From Bacteroidota bacterium (GTDB taxonomy: Bacteria > Bacteroidota > Bacteroidia > Chitinophagales > JADIYW01), in NCBI GenBank assembly GCA_016705125.1, contig JADIYW010000028.1:186001-250000 (forward strand): a stretch of 64,000 nucleotides of DNA. The letters run 5' to 3'. Below are positions 34,285-41,591 of the stretch, piece by piece. Numbering within the stretch: the stretch's first letter is position 1; every line of letters begins with the position of its first letter. A model generated the notes under the pieces. It had not been told where the DNA came from. It saw only the letters and a program-made list of their open reading frames with translations, and ran no database searches. The position numbers were made by a program, and so were the translations under genes.

Positions 34285-36297
34285 ATGTCTCAAATCTCAA
34301 ATCCAAAGAAAATAACAAAACTTTTAGTAGCCAATCGGGGTGAAATAGCCATCCGGATTTTCAAAACTTGTCGCGAAATGGGCATTGCAACCGTTGCTGT
34401 TTTCTCTGATGCCGATGAAAATAGTTTATTTGTTAAAATGGCCGATGAAGCAGTTCGTATTGGTGGTAAGCAACCAAATGAATCGTATTTGGTAATGGAT
34501 AAAATTATAGATGCAGCGAAACAAACAGGTGCAAATGCCATTCATCCAGGTTATGGTTTTTTAAGTGAGAAAGTCGAATTTGCACAACGTGTAATCGATG
34601 AAAATATAATTTGGGTAGGTCCACATCCAAAAGCCATTGAAGTAATGGGATCTAAAATTGGTGCAAAAAAAATAATGCAATCGCATAATGTACCCACCAT
34701 TCCTGGCTATCAAGGCGACGACCAAAGCGAATCAACCATTAAATCAAAAGCTATTGAAATTGGATTTCCCGTTTTGCTAAAAGCAAGTGCTGGCGGTGGC
34801 GGGAAAGGTATGCGTATCGTTCGGCAGGAAAGTGAATTGGATAAAGCCATCAACGAAGCAAAATCCGAAGCTTTAAATGGCTTTGGTGATGATACTTTAT
34901 TAATAGAAAAATATTTTGACACATCAAGACATGTAGAGTTTCAAATTTTTGGCGATAAACATGGAAACGCACTTCATTTATTTGAAAGAGAATGTAGCAT
35001 CCAACGCCGTTATCAAAAAGTAGTAGAAGAAAGTCCTTCGCCATTTATTACCCAAGAAACACGCCAAAAAATGGGCGATGCTGCAGTTGCTGCGTGTAAA
35101 GCAATTGCTTATGATAATGCTGGAACGGTAGAATTTATTGTGGCACCTGATCAATCTTTTTATTTTTTGGAAGTAAATACTCGTTTGCAAGTAGAGCATC
35201 CAATTACTGAAGAAGTAACAGGTTTGGATTTAGTTCGATTGCAAATAGAAGTTGCCGAAGGTCGCCCAATTCCTTTCAACCAAGAAGCAATTTCGCAATG
35301 CGGACATGCAATTGAAGTACGAGTATATGCAGAAGATGCAGCCAATAATTTTATGCCTGTGAGTGGTAAAATAATAGATTGGATTCCTGCAAAAATTGAT
35401 GGTTTGCGTTATGATACTGGAATAGAAAGTGGTTCAGAGATTTCTACTTTTTACGATCCAATGATTGCAAAAATAATTGCAAAAGGGAAAAACAGACAAG
35501 AAGCTATTTCAAAACTTACATTGGCCTTACAAGAATTAGTTTTAACAGGTTTTACCACAAACAAAAACTTCCTTACTGCAATTTTACAAAATGAAGATTT
35601 TCAAAAGGGAGATTTTGATACCCATTTTTTAGATAAAATATTCAAATATGAAGGCGAAAAATACAATCAAGAATCTATTGATATTTTAACTTGTGCTTTA
35701 CAACATTATCGCTTTTTAGAACGGCAGAAAAATCAACCCATTTCCAACCTGTCAGGTTGGAGAAATAATTTTTATCAACCACAACAAGAAAAATATAGCT
35801 TTGGTGGTTTTGAGTTTTTAGTAGAATATAAAAATGAAAATGGTGTTTTGAATATTTCATTTGCGGAAAAAACATTTAAAAGTAAAAATTGTCCACAGAC
35901 CACTGTCGACTGTCGACCGTTGACCGCTGACATCTTTTACGTTTTCGAAATAAACAATATCCGTCGTAAATTTTTCTTCTCACAAAATGGCAATCAATAT
36001 TTTGTTCATTCACCACAACTTGGGCAAATTGTTTTACTAAGTATAGATAAATTCCCGAATCCAATAGAAGAAACGGTAAAAGGTGGTTATGCTGCACCGA
36101 TGCCTGGAGAGGTTACAATTGTTTTGGTAAAAGCTGGTGATACGGTGAAAAGTGGTGATGCATTATTAAAAATGATTTCGATGAAAATGGAAAGCACCAT
36201 TGAAGCACAAGCCGATGGCGAGGTGGAAGAAATTTATGTAAGCGACAAACAATTTGTAGAAGCAGGAACTTTGTTGTTAAAGATGAAGGAGGAATGA
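34285..36297 (+). CDS. Acyl-CoA carboxylase alpha subunit (biotin carboxylase plus biotin carrier)
   Basis: 670 residues. Biotin carboxylase domain (about 10-455): LVANRGEIAIRIFKT, HPGYGFLSE, ATP-grasp loop KASAGGGGKGMR, and EVNTRLQVEHPITE. The C-terminal biotinyl domain has its lysine at K634 in SMKMES (usual AMKM; Ser here). Partner of the beta subunit at 31765. The variable BT region between them carries two repeat insertions in frame: a CCAACCTG palindrome (35744-35760) and a GTCGAC repeat (35889-35931). Both are in frame, so the product should stay functional. Confidence 0.93.
   Translation: MSQISNPKKITKLLVANRGEIAIRIFKTCREMGIATVAVFSDADENSLFVKMADEAVRIGGKQPNESYLVMDKIIDAAKQTGANAIHPGYGFLSEKVEFAQRVIDENIIWVGPHPKAIEVMGSKIGAKKIMQSHNVPTIPGYQGDDQSESTIKSKAIEIGFPVLLKASAGGGGKGMRIVRQESELDKAINEAKSEALNGFGDDTLLIEKYFDTSRHVEFQIFGDKHGNALHLFERECSIQRRYQKVVEESPSPFITQETRQKMGDAAVAACKAIAYDNAGTVEFIVAPDQSFYFLEVNTRLQVEHPITEEVTGLDLVRLQIEVAEGRPIPFNQEAISQCGHAIEVRVYAEDAANNFMPVSGKIIDWIPAKIDGLRYDTGIESGSEISTFYDPMIAKIIAKGKNRQEAISKLTLALQELVLTGFTTNKNFLTAILQNEDFQKGDFDTHFLDKIFKYEGEKYNQESIDILTCALQHYRFLERQKNQPISNLSGWRNNFYQPQQEKYSFGGFEFLVEYKNENGVLNISFAEKTFKSKNCPQTTVDCRPLTADIFYVFEINNIRRKFFFSQNGNQYFVHSPQLGQIVLLSIDKFPNPIEETVKGGYAAPMPGEVTIVLVKAGDTVKSGDALLKMISMKMESTIEAQADGEVEEIYVSDKQFVEAGTLLLKMKEE
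35744..35760. repeat. In-frame palindrome in the carboxylase alpha gene
   Basis: CCAACCTGTCAGGTTGG, 8-bp perfect arms around a single T, encoding SNLSGW in the linker domain. A shorter palindrome with the same core style, GAACCTGACAGGTTC, lies at 27843-27857 in the T9SS gene. Confidence 0.7.
35889..35931. repeat. In-frame GTCGAC-type repeat in the carboxylase alpha gene
   Basis: Starts TGTCCACAGACCACTGTCGA and contains CTGTCGACCGTTGACCGCTG; encodes about CPQTTVDCRPLTAD between strands of the BT/linker domain. Confidence 0.8.
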
Positions 36298-36346
36298 TTT
36301 GAGGATTTGAGGATTTGGAAATTTGAAAATTTGAAAATGAAATATT

Positions 36347-36871
36347 ATGAAAGAAATTATACCCATACAACAAAAAATATTTGAAATCAGGGGGCAAAAA
36401 GTTATGCTTGCCCCGATAGCTATCGGGGTTGATTTGGCTGTTTTGTATGAAGTTGAGACTAGGGTTTTAAATCAGGCAATTAAAAGGAATATAGAAAGTT
36501 TTCCAGATGATTTTATGTTTCAACTTTCTAAATCGGAATGGCAAAACATGTCATCACAATTTGTGATGACATATCCAATCAAAAGACCAAAATCTGCCAT
36601 TCCTTATGCATTTACTGAGCATGGCGTAACCATGTTAGCAAGTGTTTTGAAAAGTCCCAAAGCAAGACAAATGAATATACAAATAGTTAGGGCATTTATT
36701 GCACTCAGAAATTGGGCACTTAATTATAAAGAATTAGCAGATAAAATTGCGCAATTGGAAAATGACAACGATAAAAAATTTGCAGATATTTATGAGGCTT
36801 TAAATTATTTAGTAAGCGAAAAAGAAATAGAAACAAATCAAAAGGAACGAAATAAAATTGGATTTAAATAA
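36347..36871 (+). CDS. ORF6N domain protein, copy 1
   Basis: 174 residues. The ORF6N (KilA-N-like, putative DNA-binding) domain spans about 1-120: IRGQKVML, VLNQAIKRNIESFPDDFMFQLS, IPYAFTEHGVTMLASVL. A coiled C-terminus follows (KELADKIAQLENDNDKKF). Compared with copy 2 it has five extra codons where the palindrome CCCCGATAGCTATCGGGG (36411-36428) was inserted. A second perfect palindrome lies at 36548-36572. Such proteins are common in phages and as scattered genes in Bacteroidota; role unknown. It has no obvious link to the acyl-CoA operon in which it sits. Confidence 0.85.
   Translation: MKEIIPIQQKIFEIRGQKVMLAPIAIGVDLAVLYEVETRVLNQAIKRNIESFPDDFMFQLSKSEWQNMSSQFVMTYPIKRPKSAIPYAFTEHGVTMLASVLKSPKARQMNIQIVRAFIALRNWALNYKELADKIAQLENDNDKKFADIYEALNYLVSEKEIETNQKERNKIGFK
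36411..36428. repeat. In-frame 18-bp palindrome in ORF6N copy 1
   Basis: CCCCGATAGCTATCGGGG is perfectly self-complementary. Copy 2 has only GATTTT (two codons) at this place, so the palindrome was added without breaking the frame, giving APIAIGV in place of DF. Confidence 0.85.
36548..36572. repeat. Perfect palindrome in ORF6N copy 1
   Basis: 12-bp arms ATGTCATCACAA/TTGTGATGACAT around one T, over codons MSSQFVMT. It is equivalent in position to the palindrome of copy 2 but differs in arm sequence. Confidence 0.9.
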
Positions 36872-36908
36872 AAAATATAAATAATATACAAATCAAAAAG
36901 TAATAAAA

Positions 36909-37412
36909 ATGATCGAAACAATTTCCATACAACACAAAATATTTGAAATCAGAGGGCAGAAAGTTATGCTCGATTTTGATTTAGCTCAATTGTATGAAAT
37001 AGAAACAAAGGTACTTAAGCAAAGTATCAGAAGGAATTTAAATAGATTCCCTTCTGATTTTATGTTTGAACTTACACCCGATGAATTTACCAGCTTGAGG
37101 TCACAAATTGTGACCTCAAGCTGGGGCGGAACAAGATATTTGCCTTTTGCGTTTACCGAACATGGTGTAACGATGTTAGCAAGTATCCTAAATTCTGACA
37201 AAGCAATTAATATAAACATTCAAATAGTTAGGGCATTTATTACACTAAGAAATTGGGCACTTAATTATAAAGAATTAGCAGATAAAATTGCGCAATTGGA
37301 AAATGACAACGATAAAAAATTTGCAGACATTTATGAAGCACTTAATTATTTAGTATCTGAAAAAGAAATGGAAACAAATCAAAAAGAACGTAAAAAAATA
37401 GGATTTAAATAA
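36909..37412 (+). CDS. ORF6N domain protein, copy 2
   Basis: 167 residues, tandem paralogue of copy 1. The domain is complete: IRGQKVMLDFDLAQLYEIETKVLKQSIRR, LRSQIVTSSWGGTRYLPFAFTEHGV. The last 65-70 codons of the two copies are nearly identical at DNA level, while the first halves differ clearly, suggesting gene conversion or recent partial duplication. A 35-base perfect palindrome (37090-37124) covers the conserved LRSQIVTSSW motif. Confidence 0.85.
   Translation: MIETISIQHKIFEIRGQKVMLDFDLAQLYEIETKVLKQSIRRNLNRFPSDFMFELTPDEFTSLRSQIVTSSWGGTRYLPFAFTEHGVTMLASILNSDKAININIQIVRAFITLRNWALNYKELADKIAQLENDNDKKFADIYEALNYLVSEKEMETNQKERKKIGFK
37090..37124. repeat. 35-base perfect palindrome in ORF6N copy 2
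   Basis: 17-bp arms, left arm CCAGCTTGAGGTCACAA, around a single A, over codons T-SLRSQIVTSSW. The inner CACAA-N-TTGTG is shared with copy 1; the outer pairs differ in a compensated way. Confidence 0.95.
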
Positions 37413-37458
37413 CTCGAATTCCTAAATCATAAATCTAAAATCATAAATCATAAATAAT

Positions 37459-38283
37459 ATGCTATACACACAAGAACAAACAGCCAATTTCGCAGAACAA
37501 AGTTTTGCTTATTTAATTGTAGAAGAAAAAGAAAATGTATTAAGCATTACGCTCAATCGGCCTGATAAACGCAATGCCTTTCACATGCCTTTGGCAAATG
37601 AATTAGCGTATGCTTTAGCGTATGCGCATTATAACAATTCAATTTGGTGCGTAGTTCTCAAAGCAAATGGTCCAACTTTTTGTGCTGGTGCCGATTTAAA
37701 AGCATTTGCAGGTGCCGATACTACCGAAAAACCTTCAACCATTCCTATGCCGAAAGACATGGTAAAACTCGGCGATGAATTCAATGGTTTACACAAACCT
37801 TGCATTGCACAAGTACATGCAGATGTTTACGCGGGTGGCTTCCTTATGATCGGCGGTGCCACACATGTAGTGGCAGTTGAGTCTGCAAAATTTGGTTTAC
37901 CTGAAGTAAAACGCGGCATCTTTCCATTCCAAGTAATGGCAACATTAGAACCATTAATGTCGGCAAGGCAATTACTAGATTTATGTTTGAGGGCCAAAAC
38001 ATTAACCGCTCAAGAAGCAAAAGAAGTTGGATTAGTATCAGTTGTAGTACATCCTGACAGGTTGGAAGAAACGGTTCAAAATTTAGTTTCTGATATAAAA
38101 GAACAATCGCCAACTGCCATACGTTTGGGCCTAAAAGCATTTCAAGAAATGAAAACAAAAAATGCCGACGACAAACACAAATACTTACATGCTATGTTGA
38201 TGCAATGTTTACAGAGTAAAGATGCGGCAGAAGGTTTATTAGCATTCAAAGAAAAACGAAAAGCAAACTGGACAGGCAATTAA
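37459..38283 (+). CDS. Enoyl-CoA hydratase/isomerase family protein
   Basis: 274-residue crotonase-fold enzyme. LSITLNRPDKRNAFHMPL, the oxyanion-hole segment GPTFCAGADLKAF and the second loop ADVYAGGFLMIGGATHVV are present. In the operon it would hydrate the carboxylated enoyl-CoA (isohexenylglutaconyl-CoA or methylglutaconyl-CoA type step). Preceded by a spacer made of CATAAATCTAAAATCATAAA words. Confidence 0.88.
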   Translation: MLYTQEQTANFAEQSFAYLIVEEKENVLSITLNRPDKRNAFHMPLANELAYALAYAHYNNSIWCVVLKANGPTFCAGADLKAFAGADTTEKPSTIPMPKDMVKLGDEFNGLHKPCIAQVHADVYAGGFLMIGGATHVVAVESAKFGLPEVKRGIFPFQVMATLEPLMSARQLLDLCLRAKTLTAQEAKEVGLVSVVVHPDRLEETVQNLVSDIKEQSPTAIRLGLKAFQEMKTKNADDKHKYLHAMLMQCLQSKDAAEGLLAFKEKRKANWTGN

Positions 38284-38289
38284 AAACTA

Positions 38290-38331
38290 ACCGCAAAGGT
38301 CTCAAAGATATTACGCAAAGTTCTCTAAGAA
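38290..38331. repeat. Solo CAAAG-type repeat
   Basis: ACCGCAAAGGTCTCAAAG followed by TACGCAAAGTTCTCTAAG. The same words flank both GxxExxY genes; here no small gene accompanies them. Confidence 0.65.
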
Positions 38332-38386
38332 AAACTATTCAATTCAAAAATTGCGCTCTTTGAAGTGTTAAAAAATAAAAAAGAAT

Positions 38387-39781
38387 ATGAGCAAAACAAT
38401 AAGAATAGCAGGAGCACAAGGATTTTATGGTGATTCACCTTTGGGTGCAATGCAAATTGCCATGCAAGGCGCAGCCGATTATTTGATGCACGATGCATTA
38501 GCAGAACTAACTTTATCTATCTTACAAAAAGATAAGATAAAAGACCCAACGATGGGTTATGCCCGAGATATTGAGGTACATGCACGCACTTTATACCCAA
38601 TGGCATTTGCAAAAGGCATTAAAATTGTAACCAATAGTGGCGGATTAAACCCTGAAAGTGCCGCCGAAAAGGTAAAAGCCATTTTAGAAAAACAGGGCAT
38701 TAAAGGCGTCAAAATAGCAACCATTACTGGTGATGATGTGCTGGCACGTTTACCAGAATTTAAAGAAAATAATATAGAGTTAAATAACTTAGATGACAAC
38801 TCCTCTTATTACGATTCCAAGTTTCCACCTACTCATGCCAATGTATATATAGGTGCACAAAAAGTAAAAGAAGCATTGGACAATGGTGCCAATTTAATTT
38901 TAGCTGGTAGAGTTGCAGATCCTTGTTTGGCTTTGGGTATTATGGCACACGAATACAATTGGAAAATAGACGATGCAACTTCACAGGAAGATTGGGACAG
39001 AATGGCATTTGCAATTACAATTGGTCATATTTTGGAATGTGGCGGACAAGCAAGTGGTGGCAATGCCTACTCCGAATGGCCTATGAATTATAGTGTGTCA
39101 GATTTGGGTTATCCCATTGCTCATGTGAATGAAGACTGCACAGCCATTTTAACAAAAGCAGACAATACCGGAGGTAAAGTATCGAGAAATACAATTAGGG
39201 AGCAGCTGGTTTATGAAATTCACGATCCTACAAATTATATAACGCCCGATGTAGTTGTTGACTTATCTAATATCATTTTGAAAGATGAGTCAGAAAATAG
39301 AGTATCCATTTCAGGTATAAAAGGCAAACCAAGACCAGAAAAATTAAAATTGTGTATCGGACAACATGAAGGATTTGTAACAGAGCAATTTTTCTTCTTC
39401 TCCTACCCTTTTGCTTATGATAAATTACAAATGTTCATAAAAGCCACCAAAGAAACATGGGCAAAATTACCCGTTCAAATTCTCGAATCTCGATTCAACA
39501 TAATAGGAGTTAATGGTTTACATGAAGATGCGGTAGAAATACCAGATGTTGCAGAATTAAATCAGAGAAGTGAACTAGGATTACGAATTGCTATCAAACA
39601 TAAAGACGACAGAACAGGAAAAACAGCCATTGCTGGTATTGTTTGTTTGGGTTTAAATGGCCCTCCAGGTGTAATTTCAGTGCCAGGTTGGGGAAATATG
39701 AATAGGGCAATGTTGAGTTTGTTTCCTTGTTTGATACCAAGAGAATTGATTGAACCTGAATTAAAATATATTGAAGTATAA
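38387..39781 (+). CDS. atuA: AtuA family protein (acyclic terpene utilization)
   Basis: 464 residues of the AtuA (DUF1446) family: IRIAGAQGFYGDSPLGAM, TNSGGLNPESAAEKV, NLILAGRVADPCLALG, ILECGGQASGGN and GYPIAHVNEDCTAILTKAD. The family is needed for growth on citronellol/geraniol in Pseudomonas, but its reaction is unknown. A separate small gene at 40726 encodes the usual C-terminal domain, so AtuA is split here. Confidence 0.88.
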   Translation: MSKTIRIAGAQGFYGDSPLGAMQIAMQGAADYLMHDALAELTLSILQKDKIKDPTMGYARDIEVHARTLYPMAFAKGIKIVTNSGGLNPESAAEKVKAILEKQGIKGVKIATITGDDVLARLPEFKENNIELNNLDDNSSYYDSKFPPTHANVYIGAQKVKEALDNGANLILAGRVADPCLALGIMAHEYNWKIDDATSQEDWDRMAFAITIGHILECGGQASGGNAYSEWPMNYSVSDLGYPIAHVNEDCTAILTKADNTGGKVSRNTIREQLVYEIHDPTNYITPDVVVDLSNIILKDESENRVSISGIKGKPRPEKLKLCIGQHEGFVTEQFFFFSYPFAYDKLQMFIKATKETWAKLPVQILESRFNIIGVNGLHEDAVEIPDVAELNQRSELGLRIAIKHKDDRTGKTAIAGIVCLGLNGPPGVISVPGWGNMNRAMLSLFPCLIPRELIEPELKYIEV

Positions 39782-39783
39782 AT

Positions 39784-39821
39784 TGTCCATAGTCGACGGT
39801 CGACAGTCGACCGTGGACTGT
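39784..39821. repeat. GTCGAC-type palindromic repeat, upstream of the four-helix gene
   Basis: Imperfect palindrome with three GTCGAC cores between GTCCA and TGGAC ends, directly after the atuA stop and 15 bases before the next start codon. Confidence 0.85.
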
Positions 39822-39835
39822 TAAACTAAATAATT

Positions 39836-40187
39836 ATGGCATTTAAATTTGAGGAATTAAGAATTTGGCAAAAAAGTGTTCAACTTACTACCATTATAGA
39901 TGAAGTTGCTGACGGATTTCCCAAAAAAGAAATTTATAGCTTATCAAACCAAATTCGAAGAGCTGCTGATTCTGTATCGTTAAATATTGCAGAAGGTTCA
40001 ACTGGTCAAACAAATCCTGAATTTAGAAGATTTTTTGGGTATGGCTTTAAGATCTGGCATTGAAGTAATCGGTTGTATTTATTTAGCCAAAGAAAGAAAA
40101 ATAATTAAAGAAGAAGATTTCAAAAGGGTATATGAAGGATATGAAGCATTAATTGTTTCAATTCAATCCCTTAGAAAAACATTATAA
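39836..40187 (+). pseudogene. Four-helix-bundle (S23/IVS-type) protein, frameshifted
   Basis: Frame 1 gives FKFEELRIWQKSVQL, SNQIRRAADSVSLNIAEGS and NPEFRRF, the usual N-terminal three quarters. The protein continues in another frame as LGMALRSGIEVIGCIYLAKE and ends SIQSLRKTL at 40187. The change of frame falls in six T at 40031-40036, so one extra T is enough. Full protein would be about 117 residues. The family has no firmly known function. GTCGAC-type repeats flank the gene on both sides. Homopolymer error or true mutation cannot be told apart. Confidence 0.85.
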
Positions 40188-40195
40188 ACTTTTCG

Positions 40196-40226
40196 CGGTG
40201 GACTGTAGACCGTGGACTGTGGACTT
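40196..40226. repeat. GTCGAC-type repeat, downstream of the four-helix gene
   Basis: GGTGGACTGTAGACCGTGGA continuing CTGTGGAC; closes the bracket opened by the repeat at 39784. Confidence 0.8.
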
Positions 40227-40240
40227 TAAAAAAAAACAAT

Positions 40241-40714
40241 ATGGAAAAAAAAATAGAATTTATGTTACGAGCCATTGAGCTATCAAAAAATGGGCTTGAA
40301 AGCGGAAAAGGTGGACCTTTCGGATGTGTAATTGTAAAAGATGGAAAAATAATTGGTGAAGGCAACAATCAGGTTACATCCACCAATGATCCCACTGCTC
40401 ATGCCGAAATGGTTGCAATAAGAAATGCATGCAAAAACATAAACAGCTTTCAACTCGAAGGCTGCGAAGTATACACTTCATGCGAACCATGTCCTATGTG
40501 TTTAGGAGCTATTTATTGGGCACGTCCCGATAAAATTTATTTTGCAAATAATCGATCAGATGCTGCTGAAATAGGCTTCGACGATGCTTTTATTTATGAT
40601 GAAATAGAAGAAAAAATAGAAAATAGGCAGATACAAATGGAGCCTTTGGGTAGAATGGAGGCTTTGGAAATTTTTAAACAATGGAAATTAAAAACAGATA
40701 AAATTGAATACTAA
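40241..40714 (+). CDS. Nucleoside/guanine deaminase
   Basis: 157-residue zinc-dependent cytidine-deaminase-fold enzyme. Zinc and proton-shuttle residues are H54 and E56 in HAEM, and C84/C87 in CEPCPMCLGAIYWARP. The end part NRSDAAEIGFDDAFIYDEI matches guanine deaminases of the GuaD type rather than tRNA adenosine deaminases. It converts guanine to xanthine. No metabolic link to the surrounding genes is visible. Confidence 0.85.
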   Translation: MEKKIEFMLRAIELSKNGLESGKGGPFGCVIVKDGKIIGEGNNQVTSTNDPTAHAEMVAIRNACKNINSFQLEGCEVYTSCEPCPMCLGAIYWARPDKIYFANNRSDAAEIGFDDAFIYDEIEEKIENRQIQMEPLGRMEALEIFKQWKLKTDKIEY

Positions 40715-40725
40715 AATTTAAAATT

Positions 40726-41043
40726 ATGGCAATGATAAAATTAATAGATATTGCATCGGCTCGAAGTGGCGATAAAAACAATGTGTGCAATATTGGTGTA
40801 ATGGCGAAATCCGTAAATGATTATGACACTTTAAAAAAGTACCTAACCCCTGAACTTGTAAAAGCACATTTCAAGGGATTGATAAAAGGCAAAGTGGAAC
40901 GCTTTGAATGGGATAGTTTAGAATCTCTAAATTTTGTATGCCATGAAGCCTTAGATGGTGGTGCATCTCGAAGTATGCGTATGGATAGTTTGGGTAAAAA
41001 TTTTAGCTCCCATTTATTGAGACTTGAGATAGAAATAAATTAA
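40726..41043 (+). CDS. AtuA C-terminal-domain protein
   Basis: 105 residues similar to the C-terminal domain that is fused to AtuA in many bacteria: LIDIASARSGDKNNVCNIGVMA, then LNFVCHEALDGGASRSMRMDSLGK. It probably forms a complex with the AtuA protein at 38387. Only 11 bases after the deaminase gene. Confidence 0.78.
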   Translation: MAMIKLIDIASARSGDKNNVCNIGVMAKSVNDYDTLKKYLTPELVKAHFKGLIKGKVERFEWDSLESLNFVCHEALDGGASRSMRMDSLGKNFSSHLLRLEIEIN

Positions 41044-41076
41044 CCGCAAAGTAAACAAAGTTTTTTCGCAAAGTTC
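41043..41076. repeat. CAAAG-type repeat before GxxExxY gene 1
   Basis: ACCGCAAAGTAAACAAAG then TCGCAAAGTTC, ending 10 bases before the start codon. Confidence 0.7.
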
Positions 41077-41086
41077 AAAAAGAAAA

Positions 41087-41464
41087 ATGAAAGAAAATGA
41101 GTTATCACATATTGTAATTGGATTAGCAATTGATATACATAGTTCACTTGGTCCTGGATTATTAGAAAGTGCATATCAAGAATGTTTATTTTACAAATTA
41201 AATAAAGAAGGATTCAAAGTTGAAAAAGAAAAAACAATGCCATTAATTTTTGAGGGCTTAAAATTAGATTGTGGTTATAGAATAGATTTATTAGTTGAAA
41301 ATAAATTAGTAATCGAAATAAAAAGTGTAACGGAATTAAATGATGTTCATTTAGCACAAACCCTTACATACTTAAAATTAGGAGATTATAAACTTGGATT
41401 ATTAATAAACTTTAATGTAACTCTTTTAAAATTTGGAATAAAAAGAGTAGTAAATGGATTATAA
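41087..41464 (+). CDS. GxxExxY protein 1 (PD-(D/E)xK nuclease-like)
   Basis: 125 residues of the GxxExxY family. The name-giving motif is in LGPGLLESAYQE (about 24-35). The nuclease-like core is CGYRIDLLVENKLVIEIKSV, with D and ExK as in PD-(D/E)xK enzymes. Function is unknown; copies are scattered in Bacteroidota genomes. About two thirds identical in sequence to copy 2 at 43150. CCGCAAAG repeats flank it in inverted orientation. Confidence 0.88.
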   Translation: MKENELSHIVIGLAIDIHSSLGPGLLESAYQECLFYKLNKEGFKVEKEKTMPLIFEGLKLDCGYRIDLLVENKLVIEIKSVTELNDVHLAQTLTYLKLGDYKLGLLINFNVTLLKFGIKRVVNGL

Positions 41465-41532
41465 ACTTTTAAATTCTTACTTTAAAAACTTGAAAGACTT
41501 ATATATTATTTAAAAAACTAATTACATATAAA

Positions 41533-41575
41533 AACCTTTGCAAACTTTGCTTAAAAACTTTAAATTCTTTGCGGT
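41533..41575. repeat. CAAAG-type repeat after GxxExxY gene 1, inverted
   Basis: CCTTTGCAAACTTTGC and, at the end, CTTTGCGGT, the reverse complement of the ACCGCAAAG that opens the upstream copy at 41043. Confidence 0.7.
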
Positions 41576-41591
41576 AAAAAAAAATTAAAAA

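Noticed and set aside
36347..37412. Prophage remnant, because ORF6N domains are common in phages
   Set aside because: No integrase, structural, lysis or other phage genes are near; the pair sits inside a metabolic operon.
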